7,232 nucleotides of DNA from Bifidobacteriaceae bacterium (lineage in GTDB: Bacteria > Actinomycetota > Actinomycetes > Actinomycetales > WQXJ01), in assembly GCA_031255075.1 (NCBI GenBank), contig JAIRTF010000026.1, positions 1 through 7,232 on the forward strand. Reading direction: 5' to 3'. Below the pieces are notes generated by a model, which was not told the DNA's origin, made no database searches, and saw only the letters and a program-made list of their open reading frames with translations. Positions 1 to 5,436 of this stretch are shown here, in pieces. The position numbers and the translations under genes were made by a program. Each line of letters opens with the position of its first letter. Position 1 is the first letter of the stretch.

Positions 1-1
1 C

Positions 2-1111
2 GCGAGCATGATCTGCAAGAACAGTGAAGAGCCGGTGGATCCGGATAAGCCAAACGGCGCGAAGAAGGGCGATGGCTTCATAGTGCAGACTCACTCCGGC
101 ATATGGTTTGGCGCCGCGCTGCTGTCAAGCGGAAAGGTGCTGACCTGGGGACGTGACCCGACACGCGCGGCTCTGGGGCGGCAATGCTCTGGTAATGCTA
201 CCGAGAAAGCCACCTGTGCCCGCTATCCGGCCTTGGCTAATTTGGGTGCCTATAACGGTCGAGTCGTGCAGTTGACCTGCTCCTTTACGGCCGTGGCGAC
301 GCTCACAGACAACGCCAGGCTGGTGATGTGGGGCGTGCCGCTTCGTAGCTATGAGGGCCTGGTGGACAACGTCCACACCTGGAGTTCAAACTGCAATGAC
401 GACTGGAAAGCCTCGAACTGCTACTTCCACAACATCATGGTTGAGGATCCGCCCAGTTGGCGAGGTACCGGCATGCCCATAGTTGTAGCCAATGACGCCG
501 TTCGCCTGCAGAACGGCCAAGGCTTCACCATCTGGTGGGACGGCTACGGAAAGATGTGGGGCATGGGCTGGCAGGAGAACGGCCAGATTGGCCACCATGG
601 GACCAACTACGGTGTGCCTCTGCTGTTCCATGAGTCCAAGAAGCGCCGGGTCTGGTTCTCCAAGCCGCAGTATGAAAACTGCTACTACACCGACCAGACC
701 CAGGGCTACGCCAACTGGGAGAACGATGACGAGATCACGTTCAAAGATAAGAAGGTCGCCACCGGAACGGGCGGTAAGGTGTACCGCTGTTCAGACCTCA
801 ACCGTAAGAAGGCGGATGACGGCTCCTGGTACTTCCCAGAGCGATTCACCTTCGAGCAGTGCGTCGAAAACGGTCTGTGCACTGCGGACGCCAGTAGCTA
901 TACGCCGGAACCCGGCAACGAATGCGAGGGGCTCACTCCCGGACCAGGCTGCGTTCCCGATCCGTGCCCGGCTGACAAGGAATCCGCTGCCCTGCGGGGT
1001 GAGTGCGCCTGGGGCGGCCACTGCTACACCGAGAGCGGTACCCTACGCCCGGACCGCCCAGATTGGTGCATTGGAGTCAACCCTGACGAAGAAGATGAAG
1101 GAGACGGCTGA
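2..1111 (+). CDS. Cysteine-rich RCC1-like beta-propeller protein, 5'-truncated by window
   Basis: The frame is open to the left window edge and the first ATG (position 8) has no ribosome binding site or signal peptide after it, so this is most likely the C-terminal part of a larger protein. Counting from that ATG, residues 41-60, 101-110 and 179-198 resemble RCC1 blades: a 'GKV..WG' or 'GKMWGMGW' strand followed by a 'LGRQ' or 'GQIGHHG' turn. The remaining propeller repeats would lie upstream. The piece holds 16 cysteines, dense in the last third, where Pro/Gly/Cys-rich segments such as 'GPGCVPDPC' occur, and it ends in an acidic tail (PDEEDEGDG). Many cysteines and tryptophans suggest a disulfide-bonded exported protein. 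I see no LPXTG motif or C-terminal membrane anchor. Being upstream of pilus-type genes, it might be a surface or tip component of that machine, but a separate transcription unit is equally possible. Coding identity is firm; function is not. Confidence 0.75.
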   Translation, partial: ASMICKNSEEPVDPDKPNGAKKGDGFIVQTHSGIWFGAALLSSGKVLTWGRDPTRAALGRQCSGNATEKATCARYPALANLGAYNGRVVQLTCSFTAVATLTDNARLVMWGVPLRSYEGLVDNVHTWSSNCNDDWKASNCYFHNIMVEDPPSWRGTGMPIVVANDAVRLQNGQGFTIWWDGYGKMWGMGWQENGQIGHHGTNYGVPLLFHESKKRRVWFSKPQYENCYYTDQTQGYANWENDDEITFKDKKVATGTGGKVYRCSDLNRKKADDGSWYFPERFTFEQCVENGLCTADASSYTPEPGNECEGLTPGPGCVPDPCPADKESAALRGECAWGGHCYTESGTLRPDRPDWCIGVNPDEEDEGDG

Positions 1112-1113
1112 AC

Positions 1114-1149
1114 CCGGTGAACCGCCGCCAGCGGTTTCCTTGTGACCGG
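1114..1149 (+). terminator. Nested inverted repeat, weak terminator candidate
   Basis: Directly after the stop codon of the RCC1-like gene, an inner perfect 6-bp stem (AACCGC 1120-1125 with GCGGTT 1131-1136, 5-nt loop) is enclosed by a second 5-bp pair (CCGGT 1114-1118 with ACCGG 1145-1149). The inner stem is followed by TTTCCTT-like sequence rather than a true U-tract, so it could be a weak intrinsic terminator or simply an mRNA structure between two genes. Confidence 0.3.
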
Positions 1150-1166
1150 CGCAAAAACGCTAATGT
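1140..1166 (+). promoter_or_regulatory. Weak promoter-like pair upstream of the CvnA-like gene
   Basis: TTGTGA (1140-1145) and TAATGT (1161-1166) resemble -35 and -10 elements. They are 15 bp apart, and the -10 keeps the T, A and final T that matter most. The -35 overlaps the inverted repeat, and transcription would start about 30 nt before the ATG at 1204. The matches are partial, so this is a suggestion only. Confidence 0.2.
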
Positions 1167-1182
1167 TTGACCAACGCGTCTT

Positions 1183-1192
1183 GAGAGGAAGG
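1183..1192 (+). promoter_or_regulatory. Ribosome binding site that favours the ATG at 1204
   Basis: GAGAGGAAGG is a strong Shine-Dalgarno match. It overlaps the possible GTG start at 1192, which it therefore could not serve, and lies 11 nt before the ATG at 1204. The start at 1204 is therefore preferred. Confidence 0.6.
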
Positions 1193-1203
1193 TGTGCCTA
1201 GCG

Positions 1204-3699
1204 ATGCAAGCACCCACCTATCTGGCTGAGAGCGGGCTGGAGCAGCTCACCGACTTTGCCAGCTTCCCCAATATTGAGCAAATCGGCGTCCTGTTGACGC
1301 TCTTGGTGCTGATAGGAGTGATCCTTCTGGCCGCAGTGCTGGGCGGGATCAAGAAACTGCGGGCCTCCGTGGACGAGGCGGGACGTTCCTTGACCCAACC
1401 TGGCGCGGTTGGTCCGGTTCTCGCGGTGAGCGCGGCGGCTCCGGCCGCCGCGCCGCCGCCAGCTGTGGTGGCGGCGGTAGCCGCCGCCTCGCCACAGTTG
1501 GCGGGGCCAGAGGCTCCCCGGATTGAACAGCCGGTCTCCTTCGCCGAGGTCATGGCAGAGCCAAAGGAGAAGCCGGCCGCCATCCCGGCGGCAGCTACTC
1601 CAGCTCGCGGTGTGGACGCGGCTCCTGGGCCACGATTCACTCTGCCGGAAGAGCAAGCAACCCAAAAGGCGATAGCCGCCAGCGGCGCGCTGCCCAACGC
1701 ACTCAACACCGCCGCCCGGCGCGAGATCAGCCTGGTTGGCCGGGCGTTGAAGATCCTGGACGAGTTGGAACGCTCTGAAACCGATCCGGACAAGCTCTAT
1801 TCGCTATTCGCGTTGGACAACCTGATGGCGCGGATGCGCCGCGGCGCCGAATCCCAGATGATCCTGGGTGGTCGCGACCCAGAACGGGCGGTCCGGTCCA
1901 CTCTGTCCATGTCTGACGTAGTCCGCACCGCTTCATCGCAAATCGAACACTACGAACGGATCCGCATCGCCTTGGATTGGGACCCGTTCATTCGGGCCTA
2001 CGCGGTGGTGCCAATGGCTCACCTGATAGCCGAACTGCTAGAAAACGCCGCATCCTTCAGCCCAGAAGGCACAGCGGTGGAGGTTGGTGCCACCAACCAC
2101 TCTGGCGACGTGGTGTTGACCATTGCGGATACCGGTGTCGGAATGTCACCACAAGAACTGGCCACCTTGAACAGGATTGTTCAGGACGGCGGCAATGAGG
2201 AAGACCTCGCCCAAGGGCGCCTTGGCGTGGCTGTAGTGGCCCGCCTGGCGGCGCGCCTGGGCGCCGCCGTCAGCTTCGCACCCAGCCAAGCCGAAGACAG
2301 TCAGGGAACAACCGTCATAGTTCGGGTTCCGTCCAAACTGGTCGATGACCGCCCGGCTCCACCAGAAGACCAGCCGCCGGCGCCGGCCACCGAAGGGCAA
2401 CCGGCCCTGCCTCCGCAGCCCCAATTGGATGAATCAGCCGTTCAGCCTCCTGCCACCAGGGAATCCTTCCAGCCGGTGCAGGTGGCTGGAGCAGGCGCCA
2501 ACCTCCCCAAGCGTGGAGCCAAGGCGGCGCCGGCTGGCGAGTCCAACCCCGCGCCGTCAATTCCGGCGGCCGCCATACCGGCAACCGGCGCGACACCACA
2601 AGCCGAAAAGCCGGCCGCGCCGGCCAAGGCCGCTCCTCCGGCACAGCCGGAACCGCCGGCAGCCAAACCCCAGCCGGCCCCTGGTGGAGCTCCGGAAGCC
2701 AAGCCCCAGCCGCCGGCAACTGGTCAAGCAGACAAGCCTGAAGGAATCGTGCCCCTAGGGGCCCGCTTCTCACCACTAGGCACTGGCGCCAACCCGGCGG
2801 CCGCCCTGCCACGGCACGCCCTCGACGCACCGGCTGACCAGACCACACCCGCTGACCAGAACAAGACGGCGGCATCGGCAAGCCCACCTGCTGGGCCGCC
2901 AGGCAAGCCGCCAGTGGCCAAACCGACCACTACGTCCCCAGGGGAAGGAGGCAAGCCGCCAGCCTCAGGCAAAGCCGCGGCGCAGCCCCCTTTCGCAGGC
3001 GCCCCGGCGGTAGCTTCCCAGCCGGCGGGGCTTGAACCTAGGTCGGCAGGAACCGCCGGCTCCAACCCCGCTGGAACAGCCGCCGCGCCAGGTGCAGACG
3101 CTGGCATCAGGCGCCGCCCCGCCATCGGCCGCCGTCCAACCGTGGCGGCCGGTCCGGTTGCAGGAGCAGGCGCTGAAGCGGTCCCGCCTCCGGGCGGTAC
3201 CGGCATTCCGGCGCCAGGCCAAATGGGCGCGGCCGGCACTTTCCAACCCGGCGGCCCAGGCGCTGGCACCTTCCAGCCAGTCGGCGGCCCGGCACCGAGC
3301 GGTGTGTTGCCGTCCCGCACACCTAAGCCGGCGGCTCCCACTGCCCCAGCTGAAGGGGGCGCCTTCCAGCCGGCCGGCACCATGATGCCCGGCGGCGGTG
3401 GTGGAAATGTCGGCAGTTCCATCGCTGGTTCAGCCATTGCGCTGAAAGCGAGCATTCAGGAAGAGGCACTCGCGGAACTTGCGGGGATCAATGCCTACCG
3501 GCCTGAACGGACCGAATCCCGCCCAGCTTCCAGTTTGGCCAGACGCGAATCCGGAAAATCCGCCCTACCAGCACCAGCGGAAACCACCGGACCAGCCAAG
3601 GCCAGAGACGCGGACAAAGTCCGCTCGGCACTCTCGGCTTTCCAACTGGGCACACGGCGCGGCCGCAGCAGCTCCCGTGGGTCGGCCGGGAAAGGATGA
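1204..3699 (+). CDS. CvnA-like histidine-kinase-type ATPase, membrane anchored, long disordered tail
   Basis: An 831-residue conservon kinase-like protein. One membrane helix (about 27-49) follows a short acidic N-terminus and precedes the basic KKLR, giving an outside-to-inside topology. A Pro/Ala linker (about 65-160) leads to a helical dimerisation-like region (about 165-255) and a GHKL ATPase fold (about 265-377). The N-box is 'ELLENA' (N281), the G1 box 'DTGVGM' (309-314) and a weakened G2 box 'GRLGVAVV' starts at 338. About 350 residues of Pro/Ala/Gly-rich sequence follow. The protein ends in a conserved-looking helix-plus-basic motif, 'LSAFQLGTRRGR' (810-821), as in Streptomyces CvnA proteins. 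In that family the protein is thought to be a membrane-bound sensor acting with CvnB, CvnC and CvnD. Two oddities: no extracellular sensor domain is present, and the usual 'LDHLATRMRR' histidine is Asn206. It may therefore be a scaffold or ATP-dependent switch rather than a kinase. Family assignment is strong; activity is uncertain. The alternative GTG start at 1192 would add four residues. Confidence 0.93.
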   Translation: MQAPTYLAESGLEQLTDFASFPNIEQIGVLLTLLVLIGVILLAAVLGGIKKLRASVDEAGRSLTQPGAVGPVLAVSAAAPAAAPPPAVVAAVAAASPQLAGPEAPRIEQPVSFAEVMAEPKEKPAAIPAAATPARGVDAAPGPRFTLPEEQATQKAIAASGALPNALNTAARREISLVGRALKILDELERSETDPDKLYSLFALDNLMARMRRGAESQMILGGRDPERAVRSTLSMSDVVRTASSQIEHYERIRIALDWDPFIRAYAVVPMAHLIAELLENAASFSPEGTAVEVGATNHSGDVVLTIADTGVGMSPQELATLNRIVQDGGNEEDLAQGRLGVAVVARLAARLGAAVSFAPSQAEDSQGTTVIVRVPSKLVDDRPAPPEDQPPAPATEGQPALPPQPQLDESAVQPPATRESFQPVQVAGAGANLPKRGAKAAPAGESNPAPSIPAAAIPATGATPQAEKPAAPAKAAPPAQPEPPAAKPQPAPGGAPEAKPQPPATGQADKPEGIVPLGARFSPLGTGANPAAALPRHALDAPADQTTPADQNKTAASASPPAGPPGKPPVAKPTTTSPGEGGKPPASGKAAAQPPFAGAPAVASQPAGLEPRSAGTAGSNPAGTAAAPGADAGIRRRPAIGRRPTVAAGPVAGAGAEAVPPPGGTGIPAPGQMGAAGTFQPGGPGAGTFQPVGGPAPSGVLPSRTPKPAAPTAPAEGGAFQPAGTMMPGGGGGNVGSSIAGSAIALKASIQEEALAELAGINAYRPERTESRPASSLARRESGKSALPAPAETTGPAKARDADKVRSALSAFQLGTRRGRSSSRGSAGKG
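2344..3450 (+). repeat. Low-complexity Pro/Ala/Gly-rich coding region with recurring FQP motif
   Basis: This in-frame segment of the CvnA-like gene is built from GCC/GCG/CCG-rich codons and encodes an almost certainly disordered tail. Short recurring words include Phe-Gln-Pro at 2467-2475, 3241-3249, 3271-3279 and 3364-3372 (residues 422, 680, 690 and 721), AKPQP twice (around 2660-2715) and GKPP twice (around 2904-2960). It also produces long spurious open frames on both strands. Confidence 0.7.
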
Positions 3700-3703
3700 C
3701 GGA

Positions 3704-3775
3704 ATGAAACAGACCGCTAATCCCGTTAGACATATTCGGCCGGCACACATGCCAACTCAAGGAGGATTCAGATGA
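3704..3775 (+). CDS. Possible 23-codon leader ORF overlapping the roadblock gene
   Basis: In the 72-bp gap between the CvnA-like and roadblock genes, an ATG at 3704 opens a 23-codon frame whose TGA overlaps the roadblock ATG as ATGA (3772-3775). An AAGGA (3692-3696) lies 7 nt before the ATG, inside the end of the CvnA-like gene. The peptide is short and basic (three Arg, one Lys, two His) with no recognisable domain. It could couple translation of the roadblock gene to ribosomes leaving the CvnA-like gene, or it could be chance, since the roadblock gene has its own strong ribosome binding site. Confidence 0.2.
   Translation: MKQTANPVRHIRPAHMPTQGGFR
3759..3765 (+). promoter_or_regulatory. Strong ribosome binding site of the roadblock gene
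   Basis: AAGGAGG lies 6 nt before the ATG at 3772 and is the best Shine-Dalgarno match in the window. It fixes the start of the roadblock gene and suggests that this protein is made in larger amounts than its overlapping downstream partners. Confidence 0.75.
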
Positions 3776-4227
3776 CCACCAACTATCAAGCAGGGGAGAA
3801 CAGGCAAGACCTCACCTGGCTTCTAGATTCCTTTGTCCGCTCCACTCCGGGCGCGCGCCTTGGTGTAGTGGTCTCCGCGGACGGGCTGCTCATGACCATG
3901 TCCGGCGGCGCAGACCGAACCGTCGGAGACATCATGGCGGCTATTTGCTCCGGCATGTCCTCCTTGGCCCGCGGTGCTGGCCGCGAACTGGGCATTGGGC
4001 GCGACCGTCAATCAGTCATCGAATACGAAGAGGGCTTCGTGATGCTGATGTCCATCTCCAATGGCTCGGTGCTGGCCGTGCTGTGCGAACCAGACTCAGA
4101 CGTCGGTCTGGTGGGCTATGAGATGGCCACTCTGGTGGGCCGGGCCGAATCGTTCTTGACTCCACAACTGATCGCCCAGATGCGTGATGCGCTGCCCACC
4201 ACGGGCACCGTGCGAGGTGGCCGATGA
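3772..4227 (+). CDS. CvnB-like roadblock/LC7 domain protein
   Basis: A 151-residue roadblock/LC7 (MglB-type) protein with the family's usual length. It begins with 'DLTWLLDSFVRSTPG' (13-27), then the core strand 'GVVVSADGLL' (31-40). A helix near 52-70 follows, then the central strands 'FVMLMSISNGSVLAVL' (89-104), 'GLVGYEMATLV' (112-122) and the closing helix 'LTPQLIAQMRDAL' (129-141). These are hallmark segments of actinobacterial CvnB proteins. Family members dimerise and bind small GTPases. MglB acts as the GTPase-activating protein of MglA, and CvnB is reported to interact with its conservon partners in Streptomyces. Here the likely partner is the GTPase at 4831. The start is fixed by AAGGAGG 6 nt upstream. 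The gene ends inside an ATGA overlap with the DUF742 gene, so the two are translationally coupled. Whether it acts as a GAP or an exchange factor here cannot be told from sequence. Confidence 0.95.
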   Translation: MTTNYQAGENRQDLTWLLDSFVRSTPGARLGVVVSADGLLMTMSGGADRTVGDIMAAICSGMSSLARGAGRELGIGRDRQSVIEYEEGFVMLMSISNGSVLAVLCEPDSDVGLVGYEMATLVGRAESFLTPQLIAQMRDALPTTGTVRGGR

Positions 4228-4850
4228 CACCCGAATCGGTGCACTCGAGGCCCGTCCCCAGGCGACAAGCGGCGCGTCCAGAACGGGTCCGCGCGCTTGA
4301 AGAGCGGACGTTTGAGTCTCTGTCCGCGCCATCGGTGGACGTGCCTGCACCAGCCAGCGCCAGCCGGCACCCCAGGCGCCAGCGCACGCAGGTGGTCCAA
4401 GCCAAACGGCGGGTCGCCAGACCGGTTGAAGACAACTCAACCGTGTCATTGACTGATGATGTGGTTGAAGATGTGTCATCGGTCAGGCCGTTCGTAGTGA
4501 CCCGGGGCCGTACCCAAGGTTCAACCGACACGCGGCTTGAATCAATCCTGGAAGTGGCCACCCAGCAATGGCAGGCGGAAAAAGGCAAAGGCCTGTCATC
4601 TGAAGAAGCCGCCATTGTTCGGCAGATCGCTTCCACCTACCTGACCGTGGCTGAAGTCTCGGCGCATCTGAAACTGCCAGTGGGCGTTGTCAAAGTTTTG
4701 GTCTCTGACCTGGCTGAGGCAGGCGTGCTGGTAGTCCATGACACAGTGGCCGGCGCCGGCGGCGGCGGGATCGATTCAGCTGGTCCCGTCTCGCGTGAAC
4801 AAACCCTAGAACTACTGGAGAGTGTTCTCAATGCAATATCCCAGCTCTGA
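4224..4850 (+). CDS. CvnC-like DUF742 protein with N-terminal basic extension
   Basis: A 208-residue protein whose residues 87-208 are a DUF742 domain. It opens with 'VRPFVVTRGRT' (87-97), followed by a winged-helix-like core 'LTVAEVSAHLKLPVGVVKVL' (140-159) and 'DLAEAGVLVVH' (162-172), and a final helix 'LELLESVLNAISQL' (195-208). DUF742 is the third conservon component (CvnC); its biochemical role is poorly known, and a helix-turn-helix-like fold suggests protein or nucleic-acid contacts. About 85 extra residues precede the domain, with some 15 Arg/Lys in the first 66. No internal ATG exists in this part, and the ATG at 4224 overlaps the roadblock stop codon (ATGA) with GAGGTGG just upstream, so the long form looks genuine, although a GTG or TTG internal start cannot be excluded. 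The end overlaps the GTPase gene by 20 nt. Confidence 0.92.
   Translation: MTPESVHSRPVPRRQAARPERVRALEERTFESLSAPSVDVPAPASASRHPRRQRTQVVQAKRRVARPVEDNSTVSLTDDVVEDVSSVRPFVVTRGRTQGSTDTRLESILEVATQQWQAEKGKGLSSEEAAIVRQIASTYLTVAEVSAHLKLPVGVVKVLVSDLAEAGVLVVHDTVAGAGGGGIDSAGPVSREQTLELLESVLNAISQL
4817..4822 (+). promoter_or_regulatory. Ribosome binding site that decides the GTPase start
   Basis: GGAGAG inside the end of the DUF742 gene sits 8 nt before the ATG at 4831. A GTG at 4822 in the same frame overlaps this site and so is a poor start; the ATG at 4831 is preferred. Confidence 0.55.
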
Positions 4851-5436
4851 GCAAAGCCAAGGTGGCGCCGCCACCCGCGTCAAGCCGCCCACAGTTGTCA
4901 AGATTGTGGTGGCCGGTGGGTTTGCGGTCGGCAAAACCACCTTCATTGGCGCCGTATCTGATATCGAACCGCTCAACACCGAAGCGGACATGACTGAACA
5001 CTCTCTCGGAGTGGACGATGCCGGCCGCCGGGCCGCCCAAAAGGACACCACTACCGTGGCCATGGACTTTGGGCGCATTGCCTTGGGTGAGTCGCTGTGG
5101 CTGTACCTGTTCGGTACACCCGGCCAGGACCGCTTCATGTTCATGTGGGATGACCTGGTGCGTGGCGCTATTGGCGCGGTAGTCCTGGTTGACACCGACC
5201 GCCTAGACCAGGGCTTTACTGCCGTGGACTACTTCGAATCCCGGAACATCCCATTCGTGGTGGTTGTCAACTGCTTTGATGGCATAGCTCGCCACTCACT
5301 GGAAGATGTGCGTGACGCTTTGGCCGTGGCCCCAGACATCCCGGTGATGTACTCCGACGCGCGCGCCCGGGAGGCCGCTAAACAAGCCTTGGTGGCCGTG
5401 GTGCGTGTGGCCATGGATAGGTTGCGCAATGCTTGA
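4831..5436 (+). CDS. CvnD-like small GTPase (MglA/Ras-like, ATP/GTP-binding)
   Basis: A 201-residue Ras-like GTPase, the fourth conservon component. The P-loop is 'GGFAVGKTT' (29-37), with K35 and T36 for phosphate and magnesium. A Thr triplet in 'KDTTTVAMDFG' (71-81) is the switch I candidate. The G3 element is 'GTPGQDR' (95-101), the G4 element 'NCFD' (147-150) and the G5-like 'SDAR' lies at 175-178. The usual G3 aspartate (DxxG) is Gly95 and the G4 lysine is Cys148; both are common in this subfamily, and MglA likewise lacks the G3 aspartate. There is no lipidation motif, so it is probably cytosolic and recruited by partners. The neighbouring roadblock protein is its likely regulator. It starts 20 nt inside the DUF742 gene, and its stop overlaps the PAS gene by 8 nt. 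In Streptomyces such GTPases cycle nucleotide within a membrane-associated complex. The effector here may be the downstream assembly ATPase (inference). Confidence 0.95.
   Translation: MQYPSSEQSQGGAATRVKPPTVVKIVVAGGFAVGKTTFIGAVSDIEPLNTEADMTEHSLGVDDAGRRAAQKDTTTVAMDFGRIALGESLWLYLFGTPGQDRFMFMWDDLVRGAIGAVVLVDTDRLDQGFTAVDYFESRNIPFVVVVNCFDGIARHSLEDVRDALAVAPDIPVMYSDARAREAAKQALVAVVRVAMDRLRNA

Noticed and set aside
492..1145. 217-codon + strand frame overlapping the RCC1-like gene
   Set aside because: Its Arg/Ser/Thr/Pro-rich product has no domain, whereas the competing frame shows RCC1-like blades and patterned cysteines.
1167..1172. TTGACC as a -35 promoter element
   Set aside because: About 17 bp downstream the sequence is the ribosome binding site and GTGTGCC, with nothing like a -10 element.
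1192..1203. GTG start giving a four-residue longer CvnA-like protein
   Set aside because: The Shine-Dalgarno sequence overlaps this codon; the ATG at 1204 has workable spacing.
2724..3455. 243-codon open frame on the - strand, Pro/Gly/Ala-rich
   Set aside because: It lies opposite the GC-rich low-complexity tail of the CvnA-like gene, has no recognisable domain, and such shadows are expected from this codon composition.
4192..4206. LPTTG (sortase-like LPXTG) near the end of the roadblock protein
   Set aside because: It is followed by only TVRGGR, with no hydrophobic segment, and the protein has no signal peptide. A chance match in a cytosolic protein.
4016..4636. 206-codon open frame on the - strand
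   Set aside because: It is antisense to the well-supported roadblock and DUF742 genes, Ser/Arg/Thr-rich without domain features.
5405..5428. Upstream ATG for the PAS protein adding MWPWIGCA
   Set aside because: It lies deeper inside the GTPase gene, has no good ribosome binding site, and the ATG at 5429 gives a start that fits the PAS alignment and the tight overlap pattern.
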